In this document: piece by piece, positions 1 through 9,230 of the stretch
Layout of the letters: each line of letters starts with the position of its first letter
Position numbering within the stretch: the stretch's first letter is position 1
NCBI RefSeq assembly: GCF_022581195.2
Contig: NC_061461.1
Span: 10,354,001 to 10,418,000 of the forward strand
Direction: 5' to 3'
DNA from: Helicoverpa zea
Lineage: Eukaryota; Arthropoda; Insecta; Lepidoptera; Noctuidae
Length of the DNA stretch: 64,000 nt
The notes under the pieces: model-generated
Told to the model about the DNA's origin: nothing
Database searches by the model: none
What the model saw: only the letters and a program-made list of their open reading frames with translations
Translations under genes and position numbers: made by a program

Positions 1-999
1 CGGAATTTGCTCTGTAATTTAACATAGGTACATTGTGGTGATATATGGACACAAATGGATAATACTTCATTCTGATGTACCTTTTACATACACTGGGTTG
101 CATAAAAAGGACATCCGAGTTATTATCAGTCTCGTTAGTTGAACCTTGAGCTGTCAGTTCTGATACTAACCTGGATATTGGAATAGTTTAAGTAAAGCAT
201 AAACTAACATTAACTTGGGAACATTGTAGAAGTACTGACACAACTAAAACGCTGTGTTATTTAATTTGCATAACACAGATACAAAGTCTCAGAACTACAC
301 GCAATCAAAGCCCAATTATCCCCACTAGCATACAAGAATCTTTTCGATCTACCCTCAAACTCACCTAAACATATCACGTGGAACTCTCACTTTTGAACAC
401 ACTTCACCATTATATCAATGTAAACGTATAAAATCACCGATAAATAAACAGTGTTCGTTGCGTACGCGGACCGGCTAGCCACTACTATGTTCGACGCACG
501 AATGTCAGCAGCGCGTGCGCCGGGCCGCTAAAATGCTGCGCGCTATGAAATAATTGCTGAGTAAAGAGTAAATACTGTATTACGATGCTGTGTTTGCTTT
601 GTTGAATGTTATTAAAGAAGATGGTTGAAGAAAGGTGAATATGTATGTTAGTAATTGTTGTGTTGGTATGTTGGTTTTTCTTATAAGCAAAAGATTATGT
701 GTAAGAAAACAGGTAAAAATCTAATACTTTCATGGTAAAGAATAAACAATCTTTAAAATATCCTGCCTATTTGTATTGTTTATTTTTATTGTTACTGTAG
801 GATTATTTATGAAAGTATTTTCTAAAAGGAAAACGCATATAAGTTTATACCTGAAACCTGCTATGCTCTTCAGCTATGCACGGATAACTTTTACTGTACA
901 AAATAGCTACCTATAAAAACTTTCTTAAAACCCGAATGCGTAACGTGTATTTATTAACTGTTTATTAAATTATACGTTGGTCTGGCTTTATGCCTGAAA
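1..999. other. AT-rich intron, no gene recognised
   Basis: This is presumed intron of the minus-strand gene downstream of its exon at 2350-2467. It is mostly AT-rich with no convincing open frame. A short CpG-rich patch at about 455-545 stands out from its surroundings. On the minus strand it has an acceptor-like TTTTAG followed by about 14 open codons and a stop in the phase the gene would need, but this is too weak to call an exon. The decamer TGCCTGAAAT occurs at 991-1000 and again at 1011-1020, straddling the left boundary of the adjoining palindrome. Confidence 0.4.
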
Positions 1000-1877
1000 T
1001 GATGGCATAATGCCTGAAATCGGCTCCATCGTTTCCGCTAATCTCTCCGCTCCGCTAAACCAATGACATCATTCTATTGTGAATTGTACATTTGTACTGG
1101 TAAAATTATGGTCCACTTGTAATTGCTGGATTTAGGCACTAGATTTGGTATTTGATAGTATTCAAAAGCATTGATGGATTTAAGTACTGTATATTATAAT
1201 GAAACTTACGATGAATATATGTACAAAGGCAGTGCGATACACTTAAGTGCATAAATTATGAGTTACCCACAGTTAGTGAAATTGAACAATTCTGACGTAA
1301 ATATCAGTATTGATCGAGTGTAAAGAAGTGATGATGACTTAATATAAAACTAGCCGTTTTCTCGCGGTTTCACCCTCGTCCTGCGGGAACTAAACTGCCC
1401 GTACCGAGATAAAATATAACACTTTTAATATATTTTTTTTTTATATAAGTAAAAGTGTTATATTTTATCTCGGTACGGGCAGTTTAGTTCCCGCAGGACG
1501 AGGGTGAAACCGCGAGAAAACGGCTAGTTTTATATTAAGTCATCATCACTTCTTTACACTCGATCAATACTGATATTTACGTCAGAATTGTTCAATTTCA
1601 CTAACTGTGGGTAACTCATAATTTATGCACTTAAGTGTATCGCACTGCCTTTGTACATATATTCATCGTAAGTTTCATTATAATATACAGTACTTAAATC
1701 CATCAATGCTTTTGAATACTATCAAATACCAAATCTAGTGCCTAAATCCAGCAATTACAAGTGGACCATAATTTTACCAGTACAAATGTACAATTCACAA
1801 TAGAATGATGTCATTGGTTTAGCGGAGCGGAGAGATTAGCGGAAACGATGGAGCCGATTTCAGGCATTATGCCATCA
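1000..1877. repeat. Perfect 428 bp inverted repeat (foldback) with 22 nt loop
   Basis: The left arm, 1000-1427, is the exact reverse complement of the right arm, 1450-1877. I compared all 428 positions line by line and found no mismatch. The 22 nt between them (1428-1449) are almost entirely A and T with a T run. Next to the loop each arm holds a piece (about 1352-1427 and 1450-1525) that resembles a common lepidopteran retroposon head, with the phrases GCGGTTTCACCC and CCCGTACCGAGATAAAAT. I see no target-site duplication at the outer ends. Transcription through it, for example as intron of the minus-strand gene, would give a hairpin of more than 400 base pairs. It could also be an assembly or read-level inversion artefact. 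Confidence 0.9.
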
Positions 1878-2349
1878 CCAGATAATGACTTGGTGATAAA
1901 CGTGTATTGTTCCTAGCTAGCTTAGTATTGGCTTGTAGGATTGCAAAAAAAGAGGATCTTGTATGATATGTAAAACTGAAGTAGGAGAATGACTAGAGTT
2001 TTAAAAGCTATTCAGTTTGCGTAAAATGTCGTCCAAAATGATTGTCCTAACTGCCATCTTTACTGATTTATCGAAAGGATTCCACAAACCTCGAAATGCT
2101 TCTAAAAGTTTTAGATTCAATTCCAAAGAAATCTTGAAGCCTTCGTTACTTTCGTAGAGTTATTATAACCATGATAATGATACATGGTGCAACCCTCCTT
2201 ATGTAGGTATGTAAGTCCAATCAAAATACGTTCTCCCCGTTTCTTCTAAAAACTCCGATAAAACGTAGGTATTTACATAACTTATGGAATTCGACTTCTT
2301 TCCCTCAACCATATACATGTGTTTTTTAGGGTTTGTTAAGCCTACTCAC
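1878..2349. other. Intron sequence between palindrome and exon 3
   Basis: This is AT-rich sequence on the 3' side (gene sense) of the exon at 2350-2467. It begins in gene sense with a strong donor GTGAGTAGG at 2349-2341. I see no open frame, RNA gene or recognisable repeat in it. Confidence 0.4.
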
Positions 2350-2467
2350 ACAATAGCGGAGTGATGCCTCTGATGGAGCGGAGCGGATGGCGTGGCGGGC
2401 GGCAGAGCGGATAATGACGCGGGCTGAGGAGACCCGCACCATCGCCCTTCCCGAACGTCTGATGAGC
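2350..2467 (-). CDS. Coding exon 3 of the window-spanning gene (unidentified protein)
   Basis: This 118 bp exon is inferred from splice signals. A pyrimidine-rich acceptor ending in TTTCCAG precedes 2467, and a consensus donor GTGAGTAGG starts at 2349. An alternative donor two bases earlier (GTGTGAGT) would also work. Entering in the phase set by the exon at 2808-2934 (one base carried over), the frame reads SSSDVREGRW and runs open for 38 codons to HHSAI, leaving two bases for the next exon. The peptide is rich in Ser, Pro, Ala and His and looks like disordered linker, so it gives no domain or function. The other two frames are also open over this short GC-rich exon, so the evidence is the splice sites plus phase agreement with the neighbouring exon. 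The gene continues below coordinate 1 or in exons I could not see. Confidence 0.55.
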
Positions 2468-2807
2468 CTGGAAATAATAGGAAACATATTAATCACTTGT
2501 TAGGTTTTGAAGGTAACATAAGTTAATACACGAGTGGATTACGTAAACATAGCTGCACGGGCTTTACACTCTTCAGAGTCTTTTAGGTCTTTATGATAAA
2601 GTTAAGATAACGAACTCTGTTCGGTATCATGTGTGGTAGGAAACCAACGTAGGATTTTAGGTTTTACATCATCACTTGGTGGAGTAATTGATGAGTGGCA
2701 GCCTCTAAGGGTGAAACCACACACCGATTTGTCGATAGCAATCTGAGCCATTATCGTAAGTCATAGTATAGTCACAGTCACAGGATAGTTAACATCACAA
2801 TACTCAC
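2468..2807. other. Short intron between exons 2 and 3
   Basis: This 340 bp phase-1 intron on the minus strand runs from the donor GTGAGTATTG at 2807 to the acceptor ending at 2468. It holds no repeat or open frame that I can recognise. Its small size contrasts with the 59 kb intron on the other side of exon 2. Confidence 0.5.
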
Positions 2808-2934
2808 TGCCATACAGCGTCAGATGAGAAGGTGGTCTGCTGGCCAGCACTGGAGTAGAGCCATACCTCTCACCTCCCGCCGACAGCCGCCCCCCCAGCG
2901 GCTTGAACGCTATCGGACGGATCACTGACTTGCC
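2808..2934 (-). CDS. Coding exon 2 of the window-spanning gene (unidentified protein)
   Basis: This 127 bp exon lies between a strong acceptor (GTCTTGTTGCAG just above 2934) and a consensus donor (GTGAGTA starting at 2807). It reads 42 codons plus one base, beginning GKSVIRPIAFKPLGG and containing GERYGSTPVLASRPP and SHLTLYG. Only this frame is open: the other two hit a stop when joined to the exon at 62370-62500, so the phase 0 junction is forced. The peptide has the look of a conserved N-terminal segment of a cytoplasmic scaffold or regulator, but I do not recognise the family and see no catalytic motif, signal peptide or membrane segment. An intact LTR retrotransposon in the same orientation lies about 300 bp upstream (gene sense). 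Confidence 0.7.
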
Positions 2935-3000
2935 CTGCAACAAGACAAACGTACCATTAGATCTTGACAAGATAGACAGATGAGTAAGTTCTGTGTTCAT

Positions 3001-3130
3001 TAATTTCCCACGGTTTCATCCACGTCCCATGGAAATGGAAACAACTTCCCGTACCTGTGAAATATATAGTATATATAGTGAAATATTTTTTCATGTCGGA
3101 TTAGTAGTTTCGGAGTTTTGAGGGTGCAAC
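3001..3130. repeat. Degenerate retroposon fragment
   Basis: This contains diverged versions of a phrase found several times in the window: CACGGTTTCATCCACGTCCC, then CTTCCCGTACC, then TTAGTAGTTTCGGAG. The same order occurs in the pieces at 45301-45490 and 53611-53765 and, in part, in the arms of the palindrome at 1000-1877. From memory this matches the conserved part of a widespread lepidopteran SINE or RTE-type 3' region. The ends are not defined and no target duplication was seen. Confidence 0.4.
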
Positions 3131-3230
3131 ATAAAATGATTTGAACCGTTTTTAAAAGACGTAAACCTGGACTCAATTAAATGATTAGGTACAACCGACT
3201 AATACACATTGAATCATTTTATAAGACCTC

Positions 3231-3235
3231 ACTAG
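3231..3235. repeat. Target-site duplication (left) of LTR retrotransposon
   Basis: The 5 bp ACTAG here is repeated directly at 8376-8380 on the other side of the element, as expected for integrase-mediated insertion. Because LTR edge bases coincide with the duplication, the true length could be read as 4 or 5 bp. Confidence 0.8.
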
Positions 3236-3496
3236 TATAAAGACACGGATATAAAATAAATACAAATGACTTGATTAACGTGGTTTTATTTGGGCAGAGT
3301 TTCCCCTTACAATTATACAAATCAAATGCGATCACACAATCAACTCTTCTGGCTTTTATATGGCTGGCTGGCGGCTACTTCACCTCCCACCTCTTGAAAT
3401 TTGGCGGCAAGGCTTGCGCGGTAGGAAGTGACGTAGCGGCTTGGCGTGGCGGGCTTGACAGCTGACTTAATGGCGGCTAGCGACATCTAGCGTTAC
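3236..3496 (-). repeat. 3' LTR of the Ty3/gypsy element
   Basis: This is the 261 bp downstream LTR in element orientation, identical to the copy at 8115-8375. It carries the same TATA-like and AATAAA signals at matching offsets. Confidence 0.95.
3285..3290 (-). terminator. LTR polyadenylation signal AATAAA
   Basis: AATAAA on the minus strand lies within the 3' LTR (same position in the 5' LTR at 8164-8169), downstream of the TATA-like box as expected for an R-region signal. Because the host gene runs the same way, the signal is in sense orientation for host transcripts too. The functional role is inferred from position. Confidence 0.55.
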
Positions 3497-3598
3497 ATTC
3501 GGCCATCCTGTAACAATTGCTCCCGCAATGGGAACAACACAAATTATTACAAGCGAGTTCAGAACGAGTTGAATTAGGGGGGGGGGATGAACTTCGGC

Positions 3599-6500
3599 CT
3601 AGCTCTCAAGAAGATCCAAAAGATCTTCGGTCTCCAATTGTTCATCCACACTACTGGCACTATCGGACATAGAAGCAACACTATGATAGGGTCGTAGGGA
3701 GTCAGCAGAAACTAAGCTTGTAAACTTCTTGTATCCCCTAAGACCTTTTATACTTCTCAATTTATATCGGTCATTTCCTAAAACATTAATTATGACATAT
3801 GGACCAGAATATAAGTCATCTAATTTAGAATTAATCTTGTTACCGCTAGTAGTCGGCGCTTGGCGCCAAAGTACGTAATCACCTTTTTTGTAAACCCTAC
3901 TGTTTTTACGCCTCTTGTCAAAGTTACGTTTCATTCTGTTACTAGCTATTTTAATTCGATTGGAAGCCCTATTACGTCTAGCTTGCACTGGCTCAGAGGG
4001 CCGACCTGGGATGGAGACATCACATACTGACCTACCTGCCCGAGCAAACATTAAATCGTACGGCTTATACCCTGTCGTATCATTAACGGTGTTATTAATG
4101 CCCCATATGATATTTGGTAAACTATTGTCCCAATTATGAGAAGCCTCGCTAGGTTCCGTAGCCCTCAACGCATCGAGAATAGTGCGATTCGTACGTTCTA
4201 CTTGACCATTTGACCTAGGACATGCAATAGTCGTTAAAGTGTGTCTGAATTGTTTTTCTGTTGTAAATTTCTTGAAGTATCTACTCGTAAACGCCTTGCC
4301 ATGATCAGAAACTAAGTGATCTGGGAAACCAAATAAACTAAATATGCGTTTTAAAGCTCGAATTGTCTCTATAGAATTGACGGTACGTGTAGGCTCAGAA
4401 ATAACGAATTTAGAAAAAGCATCTGTCAATACTAGCATGTATTGATACCCTTTCTTAGTTTTGCTAAAGGGGCCCAAGTGATCGATATGTACCATCTTCA
4501 TCGGTTCAGTAGGTTTAGGAATTGGGTGTAATTTACCCTCCTTCCTACCGTATTCTCCTTTACCGTATGCACAATGTAAACAGGAAGTCACATATTTACG
4601 TATGAATCGGGTCATTTTGGGAAACCAAAAATCATTTTTTATAAGTTCGGAGCACCGTTTCAATCCTACATGGCCAATATCATCGTGATGCATTTGTAAT
4701 ATTTTCCATCGCGCAAAATTTGGCACAACTAATCGGTTACCGTGAAGAGTTTTACGATACAGCCTATTTTCAACAATTACATAGTTATTCACTATATCAC
4801 TATCGGTGCACCCACCTTTCAACAAATCAATAATACGTTTAGACTTCTCATCCTGGCATTGCACTGTACTAAACCAATCGTTTACTTCTAAACGGTACAC
4901 ATTAACGGCATCTATCGGATTCCTGCTTAAGGCGTCTATATGCTTCATACGCTCACCCGGCCTATAGTCAATAGAAATATCATAGTCTTGAATTAATAGC
5001 CACCAGCGAGCAATGCGTGGAATGAGATCTCGTTTCGTCATTGTATCGCGAACTGCAGTACAATCCGTCACTATACGAACATTTTTGCCTAGCACATATA
5101 TACGAAACCTTCGCAACGATTCTACCACCGCAAGAGTCTCGAGCTCATAACTGTGATACACACTCTCTTCCCGACTAGTAACGCGACTAAAATACATGAC
5201 AGGGCGCAAACTACCGTCAATCTGATTTTGTAAAAGTATGCCTGCAATACCCGATTTGCATGCATCCGTGTGAATTTCTGTTGGTAAACTAGGATCGTAA
5301 ATTGCTAACACCGGCTTATCACATAATTTATTTTTTAAATTCTCAAAACTGGATCTTTGTGATTCGCCCCATACCCACATTTGTTTCTTTTTTGTTAGTT
5401 CGGTGAGCGGACGAGCTATTATAGCAAAATTATGAATGAACTTCCTAAAATAACTACATAATCCAATAAACTGACGCACTTCGTGTACATTATTCGGAAC
5501 GGGAAATTTAGATACTGCCTCCAACTTAAATTCACCCGGTTGAATGCCATTACATGATATTTCATACCCTAAATAAGAAATTCTATTTTGTAAAAACGAA
5601 CATTTGCTCATATTTAATTTTAAATTCTGTGTTTGTAATTTTTCAAGAACTTTATCTAGTAAGTCCAGACCTGCTTGAACGTCGACTGATGGAAGTAAAA
5701 GATCATCAAGGAATGCTAGAACTTCTGACGATTGTTTAGTGACCTTATCGGAGCTATTTCTATTTAAATGATTTTCTTTGTGTAAACTATCTACGACTTT
5801 GTTTATTAAACGCATGAAAACTGAGGGAGCATTTGCGAGACCGAAAGGGACCCTATTATATTCGTAATGACCTAACGGCGTGACAAAGGCTGTTTTATGT
5901 GTATCTTCGGGATGGATGCTGACTTGATGGTACCCCTGAGCTAAATCAAGACTGGTGAAGTAGTTCATGCCCGACAATTTCGAAATTTGTTCATCAATAT
6001 TAGGTAATGGATATCTGTCGCGGATAGTCAACGCATTTAATGCTCGGTAATCGACACATAGACGACTATCCCCGTTCTTCTTTTTAACTAAAACAATGGG
6101 AGAAGCATATTCTGATTCGGATTCCTTTATAATGCCCGCTTCTAATAGTTCATTAAGTTTGATTCTAACAGTCTCCTGTTCGTGATGAGCTAATCTATAA
6201 GGCTTGCGGTGTACTGGTTCATTTTTAGATAATCTTATCCGCATTTGAACTAAATCCGTACATCCTAACTCCTTTGTACAGCTAGCAAAACATTCACTGT
6301 ATTGAGATAGTAAATCGATCAATTGATTATGATCAGATTTGCTTATCGGGCCTACCCTGATCTTGTCTAAGTCTACTCCACCTATGGCATTATTATCGAC
6401 ACATGAGGCACTCAATTGAAAAACACACTTGGCAAATGGCATAGTACAAGTATTGGCATGTTGACTGACCTGATTATTTGTGCATGGTTCTTGGCAGCTC

Positions 6501-8086
6501 TCAGCGCGGAGTAGAACGGTTCCTTTCTTCCATGCGATGTCCTTGGCTCCGCTGTTGATGACTTTGAGGTAGCCTTCATGTCCACGTAGTAGCGTTGCCG
6601 GTAGAGAGAAGGATACTCCTTGGAACTCGAAGTGCTTTGCAGGTGTTAACACGTGGTCACTGGCCGCATTGCCAATAATATGAACCTTGATAATGGAGAC
6701 ACCTGGCGGTAGGCATTCACTTGCAGCAGTGACGACACGAAATCTGCTAACAGCTTCAGTAGCATCTAGATTGGAAATTAAACCGAGTTCCTTCCGAAGC
6801 GTAGCTTTGCCTTCGCGTACAACTAATGACACACCTTCACTGTTTATAACTGGTTGCCCGATCAAAAGATTTATGCCACTCATGTCGATGTCAGTTACGT
6901 ATGCATTACAGATCATGTGCAGTTCGTCAATTTCAAGCTCGAACTCGACTTCACCGTTACTATTGATGCAACCGCCGGAGAATCCCTTCAAGGATACGGA
7001 GACAGGTTTAATTTCGAGACCTAGAAGAGTAGCTACCTCCTTCGTAAGCACATTTACTTGACTGCCCGTATCGATATATGATTTCACAAAAGCACCGTTG
7101 ATATTTGCAGTCTTCTTGTAAATATCGTTGTAGCTTTGAAGCAGCTTTATTTCTTTCACACTGTCAGTTGTCGGAGTTGCTCCATTTTTGAGATTTGAAG
7201 GGCAACGTGGAGCAATGTGACCTTGAGCTCCACATTTATAGCAGCTGCGTTGGTCAGGCAATGGACAGTTGCGAAGTAAATGTCCAGTTTTCTTGCATCG
7301 TGGACAGGGGTCAGTGTCAGGGTTCGCGGCAGGTTTCTTTTCTGCGGAGCGAGACATGTCCTTGTACCCTCCTCTTATATCTGGTGCAGGAACTCTGTAG
7401 TCATCGAGCGCAGACAAAAAATTCTCATACAACTCGTCAGGTCGTTCGCATTGGAATGCTCTTGCATTCGATTGCAACGCTAAGGGCAGACCTCGTATGA
7501 TGCAGGACACCGTAGCAATATCCGACAATTTGCTTCTGAAGCACAAAGCAACTTTTTCTTGGTAGTATTTTGTCATACTTTCAGATGGTAGTTTTCTTCT
7601 GTTAAGCATTTCTTCGAGAACATGAGCGTAGTCTCGGTGTTTAGGGAACGCACGAAGAAGCATCTCTTTCCACTGCTCCCAAGAGAAATCATACTCATCT
7701 AAACGATTGTACCACTTTCTTGCCTGTCCTCTTAGCTTGTCTTGAAGGTGAAATGACTTGGTTTTATCATCCCAGCCGTGTATTTGACCTAATTGTTCAA
7801 TTTTTTTTATCCAGGCGGTAACTGTGCATTCTTCGTTTTCAGGATCAAATTCTGGAATTAACGATGCGGCGCGGTGTTCTTTCCGACGAATAGGCACTTC
7901 GTGTTCCAGATCGTTGAATGCTTTTTCCACTTCTTGTGCTAGGAGATTCTTCAATAGTTTCCTTGCAGGCGGTGTGCATCGACCTTCGTCGTTTGAACTT
8001 TCGGACAACTGGCTTACTGACGCAGAATCTTCGTCCTCTCGGCAAGGAGACCGTCGACGTTTGAGTGTAGCAGAGCGTCGTTTCAT
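3599..8086 (-). CDS. Gag-Pol polyprotein of Ty3/gypsy retrotransposon
   Basis: The single intact frame encodes 1495 residues if translation starts at the first ATG, 8086-8084. The frame is open upstream to 8125, but the codon there is GTG inside the LTR, so the later ATG is preferred. Domains: a basic, Ser-rich N-terminus; a gag capsid-like region around residues 80-230; two CCHC zinc knuckles (about 261-274 and 282-295); an aspartic protease with DTG at 339-341; reverse transcriptase with LDLAQG (catalytic Asp about 714), VPFG (about 746-749) and FLDD at 792-795; RNase H with D940, E981 and D1008; integrase with H1134, H1139, C1169, C1172 and a catalytic triad D1202, D1261, E1297 (35 residues between the last two); and a GPY/F-type C-terminal motif near 1428. 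No frameshift separates gag from pol. Between the VPFG block and FLDD there are about 18 more residues than is usual. The stop is TAG at 3601-3599. It would reverse-transcribe and integrate the element. Confidence 0.95.
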   Translation of the reverse strand: MKRRSATLKRRRSPCREDEDSASVSQLSESSNDEGRCTPPARKLLKNLLAQEVEKAFNDLEHEVPIRRKEHRAASLIPEFDPENEECTVTAWIKKIEQLGQIHGWDDKTKSFHLQDKLRGQARKWYNRLDEYDFSWEQWKEMLLRAFPKHRDYAHVLEEMLNRRKLPSESMTKYYQEKVALCFRSKLSDIATVSCIIRGLPLALQSNARAFQCERPDELYENFLSALDDYRVPAPDIRGGYKDMSRSAEKKPAANPDTDPCPRCKKTGHLLRNCPLPDQRSCYKCGAQGHIAPRCPSNLKNGATPTTDSVKEIKLLQSYNDIYKKTANINGAFVKSYIDTGSQVNVLTKEVATLLGLEIKPVSVSLKGFSGGCINSNGEVEFELEIDELHMICNAYVTDIDMSGINLLIGQPVINSEGVSLVVREGKATLRKELGLISNLDATEAVSRFRVVTAASECLPPGVSIIKVHIIGNAASDHVLTPAKHFEFQGVSFSLPATLLRGHEGYLKVINSGAKDIAWKKGTVLLRAESCQEPCTNNQVSQHANTCTMPFAKCVFQLSASCVDNNAIGGVDLDKIRVGPISKSDHNQLIDLLSQYSECFASCTKELGCTDLVQMRIRLSKNEPVHRKPYRLAHHEQETVRIKLNELLEAGIIKESESEYASPIVLVKKKNGDSRLCVDYRALNALTIRDRYPLPNIDEQISKLSGMNYFTSLDLAQGYHQVSIHPEDTHKTAFVTPLGHYEYNRVPFGLANAPSVFMRLINKVVDSLHKENHLNRNSSDKVTKQSSEVLAFLDDLLLPSVDVQAGLDLLDKVLEKLQTQNLKLNMSKCSFLQNRISYLGYEISCNGIQPGEFKLEAVSKFPVPNNVHEVRQFIGLCSYFRKFIHNFAIIARPLTELTKKKQMWVWGESQRSSFENLKNKLCDKPVLAIYDPSLPTEIHTDACKSGIAGILLQNQIDGSLRPVMYFSRVTSREESVYHSYELETLAVVESLRRFRIYVLGKNVRIVTDCTAVRDTMTKRDLIPRIARWWLLIQDYDISIDYRPGERMKHIDALSRNPIDAVNVYRLEVNDWFSTVQCQDEKSKRIIDLLKGGCTDSDIVNNYVIVENRLYRKTLHGNRLVVPNFARWKILQMHHDDIGHVGLKRCSELIKNDFWFPKMTRFIRKYVTSCLHCAYGKGEYGRKEGKLHPIPKPTEPMKMVHIDHLGPFSKTKKGYQYMLVLTDAFSKFVISEPTRTVNSIETIRALKRIFSLFGFPDHLVSDHGKAFTSRYFKKFTTEKQFRHTLTTIACPRSNGQVERTNRTILDALRATEPSEASHNWDNSLPNIIWGINNTVNDTTGYKPYDLMFARAGRSVCDVSIPGRPSEPVQARRNRASNRIKIASNRMKRNFDKRRKNSRVYKKGDYVLWRQAPTTSGNKINSKLDDLYSGPYVIINVLGNDRYKLRSIKGLRGYKKFTSLVSADSLRPYHSVASMSDSASSVDEQLETEDLLDLLES

Positions 8087-8114
8087 CGTAGGTTTTTCCA
8101 ATACCACTTCTGAG
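8087..8114 (-). other. Leader with presumed primer-binding region
   Basis: This is the short stretch between the end of the 5' LTR and the gag ATG. In element sense it reads CTCAGAAGTGGTATTGG and onward. No perfect complement to a tRNA 3' end starts right at the LTR edge. A TGG occurs nine bases in. The primer-binding assignment is inference from position only. Confidence 0.35.
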
Positions 8115-8375
8115 TATAAAGACACGGATATAAAATAAATACAAATGACTTGATTAACGTGGTTTTATTTGGGCAGAGTTTCCCCTTACAATTATACAAA
8201 TCAAATGCGATCACACAATCAACTCTTCTGGCTTTTATATGGCTGGCTGGCGGCTACTTCACCTCCCACCTCTTGAAATTTGGCGGCAAGGCTTGCGCGG
8301 TAGGAAGTGACGTAGCGGCTTGGCGTGGCGGGCTTGACAGCTGACTTAATGGCGGCTAGCGACATCTAGCGTTAC
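8115..8375 (-). repeat. 5' LTR of the Ty3/gypsy element
   Basis: This is the upstream LTR in element orientation, 261 bp and identical to 3236-3496. In element sense it starts GTAACGCTAGATG and ends CTTTATA(C). Canonical TG...CA ends are not obvious, and the terminal bases are shared with the target duplication. Confidence 0.95.
8233..8239 (-). promoter_or_regulatory. TATA-like box in 5' LTR
   Basis: TATAAAA on the minus strand lies about 65 bp upstream of the AATAAA signal at 8164-8169. This fits a U3 promoter followed by a short R region. Start of transcription would be near 8205 if the usual spacing holds. Confidence 0.5.
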
Positions 8376-8380
8376 ACTAG
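8376..8380. repeat. Target-site duplication (right) of LTR retrotransposon
   Basis: This is ACTAG, the second copy of the duplication at 3231-3235. Confidence 0.8.
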
Positions 8381-9230
8381 TCTACCGTTGTTAACGATTC
8401 ATACTTCGAGCTGTATGGAAGTGAATTCACACACTTTAGCTACGAAACTAAGTAACGGCACAAAAAATTGCTGAGAAACCAGCACTGAAATTAACATGAC
8501 TTGATTTAATTCTGCGTAACAAATCCGCGAGTACCGTACTGCCAAATAACCATAACTTATTTGGAATTTCGAAAGGAGATTCGAAAAACCGTATGCAGCT
8601 CAACAATAGTTTACCGATAAAAACAACTGACATTTCTGAAAGCCCAATCGTTTCTATCTACTATTATCTCAAGGATCCGAACAAATTGTTTTTTAAAATG
8701 CGTTCGTTAGTTAATAAGTCCGTGCGCATTTATCTGAGCACGGAATTGACATTTCGTACGCAACAACGCATCTAAATGTCATGACAAAAAGGTCAAACTT
8801 GGTATATTCGGTGCATCAGCGTGTGTTACCGTTAACATGATGTATGGGGAAAATATATGGATTTCGTGACGACATTAATCAGAGCTTTGCGTTTAAATTA
8901 GGCCAGAACGTTATTAAAGTCGTGTAGCGGTGTCTCGGAATGCCATGTTGTGTAATAATATATTTCTATATCTCTGTTTGTTTTAATATATTCTGAGGTT
9001 GATATTTAATTTATCTATAAACCTTTATAGATATTCTGGCGCCACATTTCGTAGTTATATTTATCTTACGAACTTTTATATTCAGTCCATAGCACCGCGT
9101 TGATTGATGTACTTTTTATTCACGGCACTTCTGTACCAAAAGCCAACACAACTCAAAAAGTACAGCCAAACTTTGCATAACAACCATACAAAACGTTTTT
9201 TGATGAAGTAATTAAAAACAAAATTTAAAC
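8381..9230. other. Intron sequence, nothing recognised
   Basis: AT-rich sequence right of the LTR element. It has short chance frames only, with no repeat ends, splice pairs or RNA genes that I can identify. Confidence 0.4.

Larger units (their letters stand above)
3236..8375 (-). mobile_element. Complete Ty3/gypsy LTR retrotransposon, recent insertion
   Basis: The 5140 bp element lies on the minus strand. Two 261 bp LTRs (3236-3496 and 8115-8375) are identical base for base, and ACTAG duplications flank the whole. The interior has a single long gag-pol frame and no env frame, so it is a non-enveloped retrotransposon. The order protease, reverse transcriptase, RNase H, integrase and the two CCHC knuckles place it in Ty3/gypsy (Metaviridae); a Mag-like lineage is plausible but not shown. 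No classical TGG-starting primer site abuts the 5' LTR; the adjacent element-strand sequence is TCAGAAGTGG. No strong polypurine tract precedes the 3' LTR; a run of ten G on the plus strand (3577-3586) lies between it and the frame. Identical LTRs and an unbroken frame imply recent insertion and possibly present activity. It sits in the big intron in the same orientation as the host gene. Confidence 0.95.

Noticed and set aside
455..545. CpG-rich patch with an acceptor-like site, as possible exon 4
   Set aside because: The open stretch in the required phase is only about 14 codons before a stop, and the acceptor is weak. Other explanations are equally good.
8087..8125. Upstream extension of the gag-pol frame into the LTR
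   Set aside because: The first codon of the extension is GTG, not ATG, and it lies inside the LTR and the presumed primer region. The first ATG at 8086-8084 is the better start.
7195..8144. Plus-strand and alternate-frame open frames over the gag region
   Set aside because: They overlap the intact gag-pol frame and have no motifs; shadows of real coding sequence.
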